From Eubacteriales bacterium (GTDB taxonomy: Bacteria > Bacillota > Clostridia > Christensenellales > SZUA-584): a stretch of DNA of 10,182 nt. The stretch is taken from positions 1 to 10,182 of the forward strand of contig JAQTSP010000075.1 of the NCBI GenBank assembly GCA_028711205.1. The letters run 5' to 3'. How positions within the stretch are numbered: position 1 is the first letter of the stretch; every line of letters begins with the position of its first letter. The position numbers and the translations under genes are program-made. Below the pieces are notes generated by a model. That model was not told where the DNA came from and made no database searches. It was given only the letters and a program-made list of their open reading frames with translations. Shown here piece after piece: positions 1-5,908 of the stretch.

Positions 1-2
1 AC

Positions 3-1577
3 ACCCTGACTTCGCTGAACGTCAACGGCTGCAGTGCGCTGATTGCCCTCTATTGCCAGAACAACGCGCTTACTGTGCTGAATGTCGAGACACTGACATC
101 GCTTGAAGACCTCAAATGCTATAACAACGCTCTCACCGCGCTTGACCTTTCAAACTGCACGGCTCTGAAATCTCTTGACTGCGGAGAAAACGCGCTTGCC
201 TCGCTCGATCTTTCCACCAACACCCAGCTTGAAAGTATCGTATGCTACGACAATGCGCTCACAGCGCTCGATGTAACCGGACTAACGTCGCTCTTTTATC
301 TTGAATGTTATCAAAATCAACTGACCGCGCTGGATTTAAGCAGCTGCGCAGCGCTAATATATCTCGACTGCGACGGCAACCTGCTCACGGCGCTCGACTT
401 AAGCCACAACACCTCACTCCTCTCTCTGTACTGCTCCGGAAACGCGCTCAGCGCGCTCGATGTCAGTATACTGCCGCTGCTGCAGTATCTGTACTGCGAT
501 GACAACAGCATTCCCTCTCTCGACCTTTCCGGCAATCCTGATCTGATTACTTTGAGGTGTTCCAGCAATCAGCTGACAGCTCTTGATCTCAGCGGCCATA
601 GTTCGCTTACCTTTCTGAGCTGCTACAGCAATCAGCTCGCCGGTATTGACTTTTCCGGCTGCTTGGCGCTCTATTACGTTTGCTGCTCAGATAACGCGCT
701 GACAACACTGGATGTCAATGAGAATACCGCATTACAATATCTTTACTGCGACTACAACACGTTCACGGCGCTCGATTTAACAAATAATCTTGACCTCCAG
801 TATCTGGTATGCTCAAATAACGCGCTTGCCTCGCTCAATCTTTCAGCCAACAATCACCTGATAGGCCTGTACTGCGCCGGCAATACCCTGACGTCGCTTG
901 ACCTCAGCGCTCAGCCCGATCTTTCATACTTAAACTGCAACGACAACATGCTGTCGACGCTCGATCTATTGGGCAATACCAATCTTGAATATCTCGAAAG
1001 TGAGGACAATCTGCTCACGTCCCTCTTCTCGACAATTGGCGGCGGGGCCGTTACGCTCTATGCGGGCAGCGGCGGATATGTCTCGCTGTATTATAACGAT
1101 GATTCAAATGAACTTACCGCCTGCGCCGAGCCCGTTTCCCCCGCGGTGTTCTACGACTGGACAGATGCGTCGGACGCGCAGGTATCTACAATAGCTGCCA
1201 CCGATCTCCTTTTCGAAACCGATTATGATCTGACCGCGAACTTCCTTTGGCTCACGTCTTCCGAAGCGGACGGCACGATATTTACCGGCGGGCGCATCAC
1301 ACTGACGCCGAGCATCGACGGCGGCACGTGGGACTGGGACGAGACATTCTTTTCGGCCACATTCAACAGCCCGGCAACATTTACCGGGCTCAAAGAGGGC
1401 ACGTCGCGCGTGACATATACGCTGGATGACGTTTCCGTGTACTACGACGTGACGATCGAAAAGTCCGAGCTGCCCTCGACCGGGCAGGACTTTGGTCTTT
1501 TCTACATATTCGCAGGTCTTTGTTTTGCCGCATTCATTATGGCACTACTGCTGTCCAGAAGACGCGCATCCGTATAA
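3..1577 (+). CDS. LPXTG-anchored leucine-rich-repeat surface protein (5' partial)
   Basis: The reading frame is open to the left edge, so the start codon and signal peptide lie outside the window and the ATG at 75 is internal. From base 6 to 1013 the protein consists of 16 consecutive 21-residue leucine-rich repeats of the pattern LTALDLSxNxxLxxLxCxxNx, with no indels between units. A Cys occupies the LxC position in 15 of the 16 repeats; the last has Ser. After the repeats comes a segment ending in LTANF at about base 1250 that resembles a divergent InlB B-repeat, then a probable Ig-like beta domain. The protein ends with a cell-wall sorting signal: LPSTG, a hydrophobic helix, and a basic tail (SRRRASV). 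Sortase would cleave T-G and attach the protein to peptidoglycan. Such proteins commonly act in adhesion or recognition, but the ligand cannot be read from sequence. No sortase gene is in the window. A strong terminator follows. Confidence 0.93.
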   Translation, partial: TLTSLNVNGCSALIALYCQNNALTVLNVETLTSLEDLKCYNNALTALDLSNCTALKSLDCGENALASLDLSTNTQLESIVCYDNALTALDVTGLTSLFYLECYQNQLTALDLSSCAALIYLDCDGNLLTALDLSHNTSLLSLYCSGNALSALDVSILPLLQYLYCDDNSIPSLDLSGNPDLITLRCSSNQLTALDLSGHSSLTFLSCYSNQLAGIDFSGCLALYYVCCSDNALTTLDVNENTALQYLYCDYNTFTALDLTNNLDLQYLVCSNNALASLNLSANNHLIGLYCAGNTLTSLDLSAQPDLSYLNCNDNMLSTLDLLGNTNLEYLESEDNLLTSLFSTIGGGAVTLYAGSGGYVSLYYNDDSNELTACAEPVSPAVFYDWTDASDAQVSTIAATDLLFETDYDLTANFLWLTSSEADGTIFTGGRITLTPSIDGGTWDWDETFFSATFNSPATFTGLKEGTSRVTYTLDDVSVYYDVTIEKSELPSTGQDFGLFYIFAGLCFAAFIMALLLSRRRASV

Positions 1578-1593
1578 CGATAACGCATACATC

Positions 1594-1621
1594 AAGGCAT
1601 GCCGTGCGGCATGCCTTTTTT
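1594..1621 (+). terminator. Rho-independent terminator of the LRR gene
   Basis: A perfect 10-bp stem (arms 1594-1603 and 1608-1617, AAGGCATGCC with its complement) closes a 4-nt GTGC loop and runs into a T tract at 1616-1621. It lies 17 bp after the stop codon of the LRR gene and isolates it from the tautomerase gene. Confidence 0.9.
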
Positions 1622-1653
1622 ACATCCGCTAAAACGTTAAATCAAGCCGCCGG

Positions 1654-1682
1654 TTGAATCAGTGCTTCGTCCGTTGTATACT
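1654..1682 (+). promoter_or_regulatory. Sigma-A-type promoter of the tautomerase gene
   Basis: A -35 box TTGAAT (1654-1659) and a -10 box TATACT (1677-1682) are separated by exactly 17 bp. They lie about 30 bp upstream of the tautomerase start and just after the LRR terminator, so this gene is probably transcribed alone. Confidence 0.6.
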
Positions 1683-1713
1683 TGTCTTATATTGATTATA
1701 AAGGAGCATTGTT

Positions 1714-2058
1714 ATGCCATATATCCAGGTCAATGTCACAAAACCGCTTCAGCCGCAGCAAAAAGAGCAGATAAAGAACCGTATGGGCGAACTGATATCG
1801 CTGATCCCCGGGAAAAGCGAGGCCGTCACGATGGTGGACATCACCGGCAACCGTACGCTGTACCTTGGCGGCAGGCCACTTCAAAACGGCGCGTTTATCG
1901 ACGTGCGGCTGTTTGGCACCGCCGACAAGAAAAGCAAGGAAACACTGACCGCCGCCATGTTCGAGGCGATGCATGAAATGCTCGGCACCGCGCCGGGCGA
2001 TATCTATCTCAACATATTTGAGATGCCGAGCTGGGGCGCAAACGGCCGGCTGATGTAA
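1714..2058 (+). CDS. MIF-like tautomerase family protein
   Basis: The 114-residue product has the length and layout of the macrophage migration inhibitory factor/phenylpyruvate tautomerase branch of the tautomerase superfamily. Pro2 becomes the N-terminal catalytic base after Met removal. Lys34 in the PGKSE stretch aligns with the MIF active-site lysine, a GG turn follows strand two (YLGGRP), and the C-terminal YLNIFEMPSWGANG matches the MIF YINYYDM...GWN region. Such proteins are trimers that tautomerise enol/keto acids; the physiological substrate in bacteria is usually unknown. The start follows AAAGGAG (about 1700-1706) at normal spacing. The gene has its own promoter and appears monocistronic. 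No lyase or other catabolic partner sits beside it, so a pathway role cannot be inferred. A 4-oxalocrotonate tautomerase of the short type is excluded by length. Confidence 0.88.
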   Translation: MPYIQVNVTKPLQPQQKEQIKNRMGELISLIPGKSEAVTMVDITGNRTLYLGGRPLQNGAFIDVRLFGTADKKSKETLTAAMFEAMHEMLGTAPGDIYLNIFEMPSWGANGRLM

Positions 2059-2083
2059 ACGCCGGCCGCGTTACCCCGATACT

Positions 2084-2150
2084 ATAGGGCAAGTCTCTGT
2101 AATCTGCCCTCATTTTCATGTGCCGCAGAGGCGGACTTTTGTCGCCCTAT
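2084..2150. repeat. Structured intergenic segment with competing inverted repeats
   Basis: ATAGGGC (2084-2090) is complementary to GCCCTAT (2144-2150), bounding a 67-bp segment. The overlapping AGGGCA (2086-2091) can instead pair with TGCCCT (2105-2110), giving a local hairpin followed by a weakly T-rich stretch that could terminate the tautomerase transcript. A third small hairpin, CCGC-AGAG-GCGG, lies at about 2123-2134. No convincing coding sequence occurs here. The composition differs from the AT-rich gene that follows. It may be a dispersed intergenic repeat or element border, which is inference. Confidence 0.4.
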
Positions 2151-2202
2151 GTTGTCTTTCCATCCACTGCGTAGTGAGCGCCAGCGAAGAATCTTGTATT
2201 CA

Positions 2203-2231
2203 TTGCAGCTTATAACCATTTATTGTATAAT
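2203..2231 (+). promoter_or_regulatory. Sigma-A-type promoter of the zinc-ribbon gene
   Basis: A -35 box TTGCAG (2203-2208) and a consensus -10 box TATAAT (2226-2231) are spaced by 17 bp. Transcription would start near 2238, leaving a leader of about 26 nt with an AGGAGG ribosome binding site. The close match suggests constitutive expression unless repressed by something unseen. Confidence 0.65.
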
Positions 2232-2263
2232 GTGTGTATTATATTCAATTAGGAGGCAACACT

Positions 2264-3280
2264 ATGCCGGATGAACAAAAATGTTTGATATGCGGAAATG
2301 ATGCGATTGTTGGACCTGCTCAAAAAGATTTTGGTAAGTATATTTTTTGTAAACGGTGCGGAGAAATTACCTTTGAACTAGAAGCAGAAAACTATCTCGA
2401 TGGCGAAAATGGCATAAAGTTTCGAGCTTGTCTGTATTACTATTTTACACATTATAAAAAAGATAACAAAAAAAAATATAAAATTGTTGAAGATGCAATC
2501 GAAGATGACAGATATAATATAGTAACAATACAAGAAATAATGAATCTATGGCCAAGAAACCTTTCTGAAAGAATCGATATGATATTACAAAACTTTGCAG
2601 CAATCGGAGACTATGTCGGAGCCAAAATATGCATTCCGATTGATATTGGAAGATTTGAACACATATTATTCATTGATACGATAGGCGGCACCTCCCCTAA
2701 ACAAAGAAAAACTATACTCAATATGATGACCATACAAAACTTGATAGGAGATGAAAAAGCCTCTCCTGATGGCCCAACTTTTGTTATCGATTATAAAGGC
2801 TGGCAACGCATAGATGAATTAAATAAGCTTAACGCAAAGCATAACCAAGGATTTATCGCTATGAGGTTCTCCGATGATTTAAAACCTGTAAAGGATGCGA
2901 TTATTAGTGCAATTAATGATGCAGGTTATCATGCACAAATAATGGATAATCTTGAACATAACGGACAGATTGTTCCCGAAATGCTATATCAGATCAGAAT
3001 GAGTGATTTTCTTGTTGCGGATTTAACGGGCAATCGTGGCGGCGTGTATTTTGAAGCAGGTTATGCTCTTGCCTTGAACAAAGAAGTTATTCTTACTGTC
3101 AACAAAAACATATTAGATGCTGAAAATCACTTGCCAGAAAAAGAAAAGAATAACTCGCCCCACTTTGATGTGGCACAGTACAAACAAATTCGATATGATT
3201 CGCCCGATGATTTGAAAAATCAATTGTATAAAAGAATTGAAGCAACTGTTGGACTCAGAAACAATATTACTAATAAATAA
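2264..3280 (+). CDS. Zinc-ribbon protein with nucleoside-deoxyribosyltransferase/TIR-like domain
   Basis: The start at 2264 is chosen because AGGAGG (2251-2256) sits 7 nt upstream; an in-frame GTG at 2234 lies before that site and is unlikely. The 338-residue protein begins with a zinc ribbon (C7-x2-C10, C29-x2-C32). A middle region of about residues 40-190 is not recognised. The C-terminal domain, about 195-335, opens with GFIAMRF and contains EHNGQIV (231-237), the R-x-SDFLVADLTGNRGG stretch, and VYFEAGYALAL with probable catalytic Glu264. HFD...QY follows. This pattern resembles the nucleoside 2-deoxyribosyltransferase/TIR-like fold, whose members bind or cleave N-glycosidic bonds of nucleotides. 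A zinc-ribbon nucleic-acid or ligand sensor coupled to a nucleotide-processing effector is plausible for antiphage defence, but that is inference. The gene is strikingly richer in A/T and AAA/ATA codons than its neighbours, suggesting horizontal transfer. It stands alone with its own promoter and terminator. Confidence 0.8.
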   Translation: MPDEQKCLICGNDAIVGPAQKDFGKYIFCKRCGEITFELEAENYLDGENGIKFRACLYYYFTHYKKDNKKKYKIVEDAIEDDRYNIVTIQEIMNLWPRNLSERIDMILQNFAAIGDYVGAKICIPIDIGRFEHILFIDTIGGTSPKQRKTILNMMTIQNLIGDEKASPDGPTFVIDYKGWQRIDELNKLNAKHNQGFIAMRFSDDLKPVKDAIISAINDAGYHAQIMDNLEHNGQIVPEMLYQIRMSDFLVADLTGNRGGVYFEAGYALALNKEVILTVNKNILDAENHLPEKEKNNSPHFDVAQYKQIRYDSPDDLKNQLYKRIEATVGLRNNITNK

Positions 3281-3313
3281 GGAAATCATATTCCAATAAG
3301 GAAATCATATTCC
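3276..3313. repeat. Perfect 19-bp tandem duplication at the gene's 3' end
   Basis: The 19-bp unit AATAAGGAAATCATATTCC occurs twice back to back (3276-3294 and 3295-3313) with no mismatch. The first copy contains the TAA stop codon of the zinc-ribbon gene. Each unit carries GGAA...TTCC inverted ends. It may reflect replication slippage or the scar of an insertion event. Confidence 0.9.
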
Positions 3314-3339
3314 AAAAATGCTGCAGGTGCGGCATTTTT
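3314..3339. terminator. Bidirectional terminator between convergent genes
   Basis: AAAAATGC (3314-3321) pairs with GCATTTTT (3332-3339) around a 10-nt loop. The A-tract on one arm and T-tract on the other let it work on both strands. It separates the plus-strand zinc-ribbon gene from the minus-strand Fe-S protein gene. Confidence 0.65.
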
Positions 3340-3349
3340 ATTTGGGTTT

Positions 3350-3397
3350 CCAAAGGGATGTATCCCTTTGGCGGGAGCACGAGGGCAGCGCCCTCGT
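3350..3397. repeat. Two adjacent GC-rich hairpins
   Basis: A perfect 22-bp palindrome (10-bp arms 3350-3359 and 3362-3371) is followed 7 bp later by an 8-bp stem with 3-nt loop (3379-3386 and 3390-3397). Neither is followed by a proper T tract in the sense of the nearest gene, so simple terminators are not a full explanation. The pair lies just downstream of the Fe-S gene's stop. It resembles a dispersed intergenic repeat or a transcript-stabilising 3' structure (inference). Confidence 0.55.
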
Positions 3398-3410
3398 ATA
3401 AAAAAGTTCT

Positions 3411-4268
3411 CTATATCTCCTCTATCTTCTCTTCTTCCCTCTTCCTGACCGCGCCGAACTTGAGAGCGCTTGTGGCGCACGCCTTCACGCAGTCGCCGCA
3501 CCGTATGCACTCGGCGCTGTTTGGCGTGACACTGGGGTCGATCTCCATCTTGCAGGCGGCCGCGCACGCGCCGCAGCCCGTACATTTGGCGTGCTGGATG
3601 CGCAGCCCGAACACGGATATTTTGTTGAACAGCGCATACACCGCGCCCAGCGGGCAAACGAACCGGCAAAACGGCCGGTATATGAATACGGCCGAAACGA
3701 CCGTTACAATGAGCAACAGCACCTTCCACGAGAACAGCCATCCGATCGACGACTGGAGCGACTCATTCAATAACACAAGCGGTATGCCCGCCTCAAGCGT
3801 ACCGGCAGGACAGATATATTTGCAGAACGCGGGCTCTGCCAGGCCGCTTTGCAGATACAGTATCAGCGGTATCAGGAAAACGAATACGGCGAGTACCGCG
3901 TATTTTAAGTATTTCAGCGGCCGGAACGCGCGGGCATGCCTCAGCTTGCGCGACGGTATCTTATAGATCAGCTCCTGTATCAACCCGAAAGGGCACACCC
4001 ATCCGCAGATAAAACGCCCGAAAAGCGCACCGACCAGTATCAGGAACCCGGTGACATAGAGGCTGACCTTATAATACACCGCGCCGATCGCGGCCTGAAA
4101 CGACCCGATCGGGCACGACCCCAGCGCACCGGGGCACGAATAACAGTTGAGCCCGGGTACACAGATATTCTTTAGCCCGCCCTGATAGATCCGGCCCTCA
4201 AAAAAGCCCTTGAAATTGGCGTTGTAAAGCACGGCGCTCAGCGCCTGTACAATCCTTCTTCTAACCAA
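3411..4268 (-). CDS. Membrane 4Fe-4S protein, NapH/YccM-like
   Basis: The 285-residue protein has several membrane helices (about 57-84, 122-142, 180-198) punctuated by cysteine pairs in C-x3-CP form: C88/C92, C149/C153 and C201/C205. There is an N-terminal cluster C36/C42/C45/C52 in a PGLNCYSCPGA context. The tail carries two ferredoxin motifs, C229-x2-C-x2-C-x3-C239 and C254-x2-C-x2-C-x3-C264. This is the architecture of the NapH/NosR/YccM group, which moves electrons between cytoplasmic carriers and the membrane or its outer face. The chosen start is a TTG at 4268, supported by GGAG about 10 nt upstream and by the expected N-terminus. It overlaps the stop of the upstream CXXC gene by 8 bp, implying translational coupling. 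It is the last gene of the TlpA/CXXC/Fe-S operon. The operon context suggests it supplies reductant for extracytoplasmic thiol chemistry, but the partners are inferred. Confidence 0.9.
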   Translation of the reverse strand: MVRRRIVQALSAVLYNANFKGFFEGRIYQGGLKNICVPGLNCYSCPGALGSCPIGSFQAAIGAVYYKVSLYVTGFLILVGALFGRFICGWVCPFGLIQELIYKIPSRKLRHARAFRPLKYLKYAVLAVFVFLIPLILYLQSGLAEPAFCKYICPAGTLEAGIPLVLLNESLQSSIGWLFSWKVLLLIVTVVSAVFIYRPFCRFVCPLGAVYALFNKISVFGLRIQHAKCTGCGACAAACKMEIDPSVTPNSAECIRCGDCVKACATSALKFGAVRKREEEKIEEI

Positions 4269-4407
4269 TACCGATACACTCCAGACAGATATAGATCGCC
4301 TTATGCAATATCACGATCAGCTCATCGCTCATCATGCCAAGCACGATCATCGCCGCGCCGGCACCGATCAGAGAGACCTGAATCGTTGTTTTTTTTATAC
4401 CGTTCAT
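4261..4407 (-). CDS. CD1871A-family small CXXC membrane protein
   Basis: This 48-residue gene is easily missed because of its size. It starts with ATG at 4407, overlapping the TGA of the TlpA-like gene by 4 bp (ATGA), and its TAG lies inside the first codons of the Fe-S protein gene. The product has a basic N-terminus (MNGIKKTT), one hydrophobic helix at about residues 10-26, an amphipathic stretch, and ends in ICLECIGIG with a CXXC at Cys41/Cys44. By the positive-inside rule the CXXC should lie outside the membrane. I recognise the C-terminal signature as that of the CD1871A-type proteins of Clostridia, which sit between a TlpA-like lipoprotein and a 4Fe-4S membrane protein just as here. The function has not been shown as far as I know; a thiol/disulfide shuttle between the two neighbours is inference. 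Confidence 0.88.
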   Translation of the reverse strand: MNGIKKTTIQVSLIGAGAAMIVLGMMSDELIVILHKAIYICLECIGIG

Positions 4408-5120
4408 TGCCCCATCGCCGCCTCGACCGCAGTGATAAATGAATCATAATCTGAACTGCCAGCAAAGTATTCGACGATCGTCCCGTCCGCGCTGAGAACA
4501 AATGTCTGCGGTATGAACTCGATGTAATAATCGGGGAGTACATCTCCGGTGACGGAATATCCAAACGGCAGCGTATAGCCGTTTGATTCCGCGAACGCCT
4601 GCGTGGTGGCGGCGTCTTCACCGATATCGATCACGATGAACACCACGTCATTGCCCATTTCACTGTACAGTTCTTCGATTTCCGGCATCTCTGCGACGCA
4701 AGGCCCGCACCATGTCGCGAACAGATTGATGAACACGGGCTGCCCGAGATTCTCCGACAGCGTGAACGTCCCTCCGTCGATGGTGGGTACCGAGAAATCG
4801 TATATCACATCGCCGATGTCATATCCTGTGCCCTCTATCATTTCCGGCGCATCCGTGTTTTTCGGCCCCAGCGTGTGTCCTGCCGACTCGGTGACATCGG
4901 GCGCCTCTGTCGCCGCGGCCACCTCTGTGGCCTCGGGCGTTTCGGTATCCTCGGGCCTATCAGTATCCTCGGGCCTATCAGTATCCTCGGGCCTATCGGT
5001 ATCCTCGGGCATGCCCGTGGGCTCAGGCGCCCCAAACAGATCCCCGATGAAACTATCGCAGCCCGCAAACACGAGCACCATGGCAATGACGATAAATGCA
5101 ACGATTTTCTTTATATGCAT
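4404..5120 (-). CDS. TlpA/ResA-like thioredoxin-fold lipoprotein
   Basis: The 238-residue precursor has a lipoprotein signal peptide: basic MHIKK, hydrophobic core, and lipobox VFAG-C with acylated Cys21. Residues about 31-95 form a Pro/Thr/Asp/Glu-rich linker that includes a tandem PEDTDR repeat. The thioredoxin-like domain spans about 100-238, with FATWCGPC (active cysteines 138 and 141) and a cis-Pro at 204 in the FIPQTF strand. This is the TlpA/ResA group, which reduces disulfides on the outer face of the membrane, for example in cytochrome c maturation or oxidative repair. GAGGAG lies 7 nt before the ATG. It is the first gene of an operon with the CXXC peptide and Fe-S protein, behind a good promoter. 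No cytochrome c genes are nearby, so the substrate is unknown. The domain is ordinary in length; the long acidic linker is the unusual part. Confidence 0.93.
   Translation of the reverse strand: MHIKKIVAFIVIAMVLVFAGCDSFIGDLFGAPEPTGMPEDTDRPEDTDRPEDTDRPEDTETPEATEVAAATEAPDVTESAGHTLGPKNTDAPEMIEGTGYDIGDVIYDFSVPTIDGGTFTLSENLGQPVFINLFATWCGPCVAEMPEIEELYSEMGNDVVFIVIDIGEDAATTQAFAESNGYTLPFGYSVTGDVLPDYYIEFIPQTFVLSADGTIVEYFAGSSDYDSFITAVEAAMGQ
4945..5010. repeat. In-frame 18-bp tandem repeat in the lipoprotein linker
   Basis: Units at 4945-4962, 4963-4980 and 4981-4998 are followed by a partial fourth copy to about 5010. The first two are identical and the third differs at its final base. Each unit encodes six residues (DTDRPE on the minus strand), so copy-number change would lengthen or shorten the wall-spanning linker without shifting the frame. 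Confidence 0.9.
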
Positions 5121-5158
5121 ATCCTGACTCCTCTTTTCTCATCGGTCTTTGGTCATGT

Positions 5159-5174
5159 TGATATCAGTATATCA
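5159..5174. promoter_or_regulatory. Possible operator over the -10 box
   Basis: TGATAT and ATATCA form a perfect inverted repeat with a 4-bp centre, overlapping the -10 box and expected start site of the TlpA-like operon. A dimeric repressor bound here would block transcription. No specific regulator family is recognised, and part of the symmetry could be chance in an AT-rich core. Confidence 0.35.
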
Positions 5175-5195
5175 CCCGCGTTCAGGCATCGTCAA
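5166..5195 (-). promoter_or_regulatory. Promoter of the TlpA/CXXC/Fe-S operon
   Basis: Read on the minus strand, TTGACG (5195-5190) and TATACT (5171-5166) are 18 bp apart. The -10 box is preceded by TGA, giving an extended -10 (TGnTATACT). It lies about 45 bp upstream of the lipoprotein start codon. Confidence 0.65.
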
Positions 5196-5253
5196 CATGG
5201 CGGCAAACCAATACTCACAAACATGCTGCGCGTCGCGGGGATCCCGTAAGAGT

Positions 5254-5279
5254 AAAAATACCGCATTAAGCGGTATTTT
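5254..5279 (-). terminator. Terminator of the PadR/permease operon
   Basis: A perfect 10-bp stem (5255-5264 with 5270-5279, AAAATACCGC and its complement) around ATTAA is followed on the minus strand by a T5 run (A5254-5258). It lies about 93 bp beyond the second permease stop, so it ends that operon and insulates the downstream TlpA operon. Confidence 0.8.
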
Positions 5280-5371
5280 CTCTCCCAATTCCCCTGATAT
5301 GGCGAAACAGTATTCGCATTTATATATGCTTATATTTATACCACAACTTTGGACAGGATTTCAATGGTATT

Positions 5372-5908
5372 TTACAAATTATTTGCATTTTCATAGATTC
5401 TTTCAATCTCGCGTGGGCCTATCAGCTTCTGTGCGGCAAAAGCGATGATGCTGATGCCGGCAACGCTGAGCCCGAGCCGCGTGAACGTGAATACCGCGCC
5501 CATCGAACCAAGCTCAAACAATACCATCGGTACCTTCGTTGTCGACCATGCGCCCATAAACAGAAGCACGTTCGAGAACTTTGCGCCTTTTTTTAAAAAC
5601 ACAGCCGCGACCGGAAACGCCGCATACAGCGGCCCGGCCGCCGCCGAACCCAACAGCACAGCCAACACCATGCCCTTTATCCCGGAGCCCTCGCCCATAA
5701 ACCGCACCATCGTCTCTCTTGGCACCCATACGTCAAGCAGCCCTAAAAGTATGAATATCGGCGGTATGATAAGCGCCATTTCCTCAAGGCTGTACAGCGT
5801 GGTGCCGAGCGCCGCGTTTCCGATGTCCGGCGCGAATATCAGCAGCGCGCCAAGCGCTGCCGCCGCAAGAAAAGCCATCGCGTACCTTTTTATCATTTTT
5901 CCTTTCAT
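5372..5908 (-). CDS. DUF318/ArsP-type permease, second half-subunit
   Basis: The 178-residue polytopic protein has helices at about 10-30, 43-60, 75-100 and 135-160. It carries the permease-family signatures PPIFILLGLLDVWV, a GxGSGxxG turn, LGSAAAGPLYAAFPVAA, and KGAKFSN followed by GAWSTTKVP. These match one half of the DUF318/PF03773 permeases, of which the arsenic exporter ArsP is a full-length member of about 300 residues. The start ATG overlaps the stop of the upstream permease gene by 4 bp (ATGA), so the two are translated together and probably form a heterodimer. The substrate cannot be told from sequence; organoarsenical or other metal(loid) export is a guess from the family. Last gene of the PadR operon. 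Confidence 0.85.
   Translation of the reverse strand: MKGKMIKRYAMAFLAAAALGALLIFAPDIGNAALGTTLYSLEEMALIIPPIFILLGLLDVWVPRETMVRFMGEGSGIKGMVLAVLLGSAAAGPLYAAFPVAAVFLKKGAKFSNVLLFMGAWSTTKVPMVLFELGSMGAVFTFTRLGLSVAGISIIAFAAQKLIGPREIERIYENANNL

Noticed and set aside
2150..2207. Short minus-strand ORF starting near 2207 (about 18 codons)
   Set aside because: Very short, without a ribosome site; the sequence is better seen as a structured or repeat-like intergenic stretch.
2234..2263. Upstream GTG start for the zinc-ribbon gene
   Set aside because: The AGGAGG site lies between this GTG and ATG 2264, so it would be inside the coding sequence.
3358..3966. Long plus-strand ORF opposite the Fe-S protein gene
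   Set aside because: It is the antisense of a clearly conserved cysteine-motif protein and has no ribosome site or recognisable domain.
4945..5010. CRISPR-like repeat array
   Set aside because: Units of 18 bp are directly adjacent with no spacers and encode an in-frame protein linker.
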